A DNA stretch of 64,000 bases, taken from the NCBI GenBank assembly GCA_027627225.1, contig CM051029.1, forward strand, positions 22,494,856 through 22,558,855, read 5' to 3'. The position numbers and the translations under genes are program-made. The notes under the pieces were generated by a model that searched no databases, was not told where the DNA came from, and worked only from the letters and a program-made list of their open reading frames with translations. Shown in pieces: positions 62,801 through 64,000 of the stretch. How positions within the stretch are numbered: position 1 is the stretch's first letter; each line of letters opens with the position of its first letter. Source of the DNA: Congeria kusceri (taxonomy: Eukaryota > Mollusca > Bivalvia > Myida > Dreissenidae).

Positions 62801-64000
62801 CATTTCAGACATGAAATGAAGTATCAAATAAAGCTTTGTTTAAAGTCATTTCTGATAATTTTGTGATAATATGCCAATACTTTAATGAAAGAGGTATACA
62901 TTTAGGTAAACCTTGTCATTATCTATTTCCAGGTTACATTACTTTTGCAACTTATGTTGTTGTGTTTCCTTGATAAATTTTATAGTGTGTGATTTTTATG
63001 ATTATGTTATGTCATTGGGAAACAAAAGAGAGGAACAAAAAATTATATCAAAAGGCTGTTTATTGTTGTGCTTCTGTTAGCTCTGTAGTACTGTAGATTT
63101 TGATTTAGTACACATAAAAAGTTTTTAAAAATCTAACGTCGAAGGGGGTTCCCCTCCCCCCTCCCATACCCACCCCCAACCATGGTTATTTGCCCCTGTG
63201 CCTTAGCAAAATCCTGGGGAAAGGCCTGGGTATGTAACATTGAATAGTGATCCTCTACAAAGATTGGTCAAATTATGCCTCTGGGGTCAAAACTGGCCAC
63301 ATCCAGAGGGTCACATGGTTTATATTGACTTAAATAGTAAAATGACTTTAAAAATCTTCTCTGAAACCGCAAGGCCCAGAGGTTTCATATTTGGAATATT
63401 ACATTGTATAGTGGTCCTCTACAAAGATTGTTCAATTAATGCCCCTGGGGTCAAAACTGTCCACAACCTGGGGCTCACATGGTCAATATAAACGTAAATA
63501 GCAAAATGACTTTAAAAAACTTCTCCTCTGAAACCACAAGGCCCAGAGGTTCCATATTTGGTTTGAAACATTGTATAGCGGTCCTCTATAAAGATTGTTC
63601 AAATGATGCCCCTGGGGTCCAAACTGGGCACACCCCAGGGATCACATGGTTTATATAGACTTATATAGCATAATGGCTTTAAAAATCTTCTCTGAAACTG
63701 CAAGGCCCAGAGGTTTCATATTTGGTATGTTACATTGTATAGTGGTCCTCTACGAAGACTGTTCAAATGATGCCCCTAGGGTCAAAACTGGCCACACCCC
63801 AGGGCTCACATGGTTGATATGGACTTATATAGCAAGATGACTTTAAAAATCTTCTCCTCTGAAACTGCAAGGCCTAGAGGTTTCATATGTGGTATGTGAC
63901 ATTTTATAGTGGTCCTCTGCAAAGATTGTTCAAATGATGTTCCAGGGGTCAAAACTGGCCATGCCCTGGGGGTCACATTGTTTATATAGACTAAAATATG
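56853..64000 (+). repeat. Segmental duplication, copy 2 (downstream of ZRSR)
   Basis: It begins CCGGGGGTCACATGG directly against the 50-bp array and runs to the window end, following copy 1 (38698-46334) element by element: 170-180 bp units, the AGCTCGACAATTCAAAG start at 58736, the AGCTCACCTGAGC start at 59602, the non-repetitive stretch and the next units. An offset of about 17,650-17,666 bp holds throughout. It has no exon of its own. Confidence 0.92.

Overview
This is an AT-rich eukaryotic nuclear window with spliced genes, long repeat-filled introns, tRNA-derived repeats, MITEs and many tandem arrays. The repeat families suggest a bivalve mollusc: fold-back elements with GGATTAGCCTGTGCA palindromes, elements ending in ...GGTGAGCTAAAA, and arrays with a GGGGTCACATGGTTTATATAG motif. 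A dreissenid-like clam or mussel is my best guess, from general familiarity only. No bacterial, rRNA or CRISPR features are seen, and almost all long ORFs are repeat artefacts.

Layout. (1) 1-14 kb is mostly non-coding. It holds a minus-strand fragment with a signal-peptide exon and an Ig-like exon (1.4-2.0 kb), SINE/tRNA-like sequences, several MITEs and a 470-bp repeat pair around a decayed segment. (2) 14.7-19.6 kb holds a complete minus-strand MOSPD1/3-type gene: six coding exons, about 218 aa, an MSP domain and two membrane segments. (3) 19.6-31.9 kb is intergenic. It contains a two-exon SGNH-hydrolase-like gene broken by a one-base frameshift, a 207-bp satellite with inverted motifs, a fold-back MITE and a 30-bp minisatellite. 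(4) 32.0-53.8 kb holds a plus-strand ZRSR2-type (U2AF35-related) splicing-factor gene. Nine coding exons encode the N-terminal coiled coil, CCCH finger 1, the UHM/RRM, CCCH finger 2 and an RS tail. The first exon is uncertain; a candidate lies at 25.5 kb. (5) 53.8-64 kb is repeats, including a near-identical second copy (56.85-64.0 kb) of sequence lying inside a ZRSR2 intron (38.7-46.3 kb).

The most striking observation concerns three minisatellites in the two intact genes. Each is a tandem duplication of one splice junction, with exon edge and splice-site bases together in every unit. One is a 67-bp unit carrying the 5' splice site of ZRSR exon B (63 exon + 4 intron bases, about 32 copies). 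One is a 50-bp unit carrying the 3' splice site of ZRSR exon H (34 exon + 16 intron bases, 26 copies). One is a 46-bp unit carrying the 5' splice site of MOSPD exon 5 (36 exon + 10 intron bases, about 7 copies). The introns are therefore filled with decoy splice sites copied from the true one. Most decoy donors in the 67-bp array have lost GT (GT to AT), while almost every decoy acceptor keeps AG. One host gene itself encodes a splice-site recognition factor. I know of no named class for such junction arrays; whether they affect splicing is inference.
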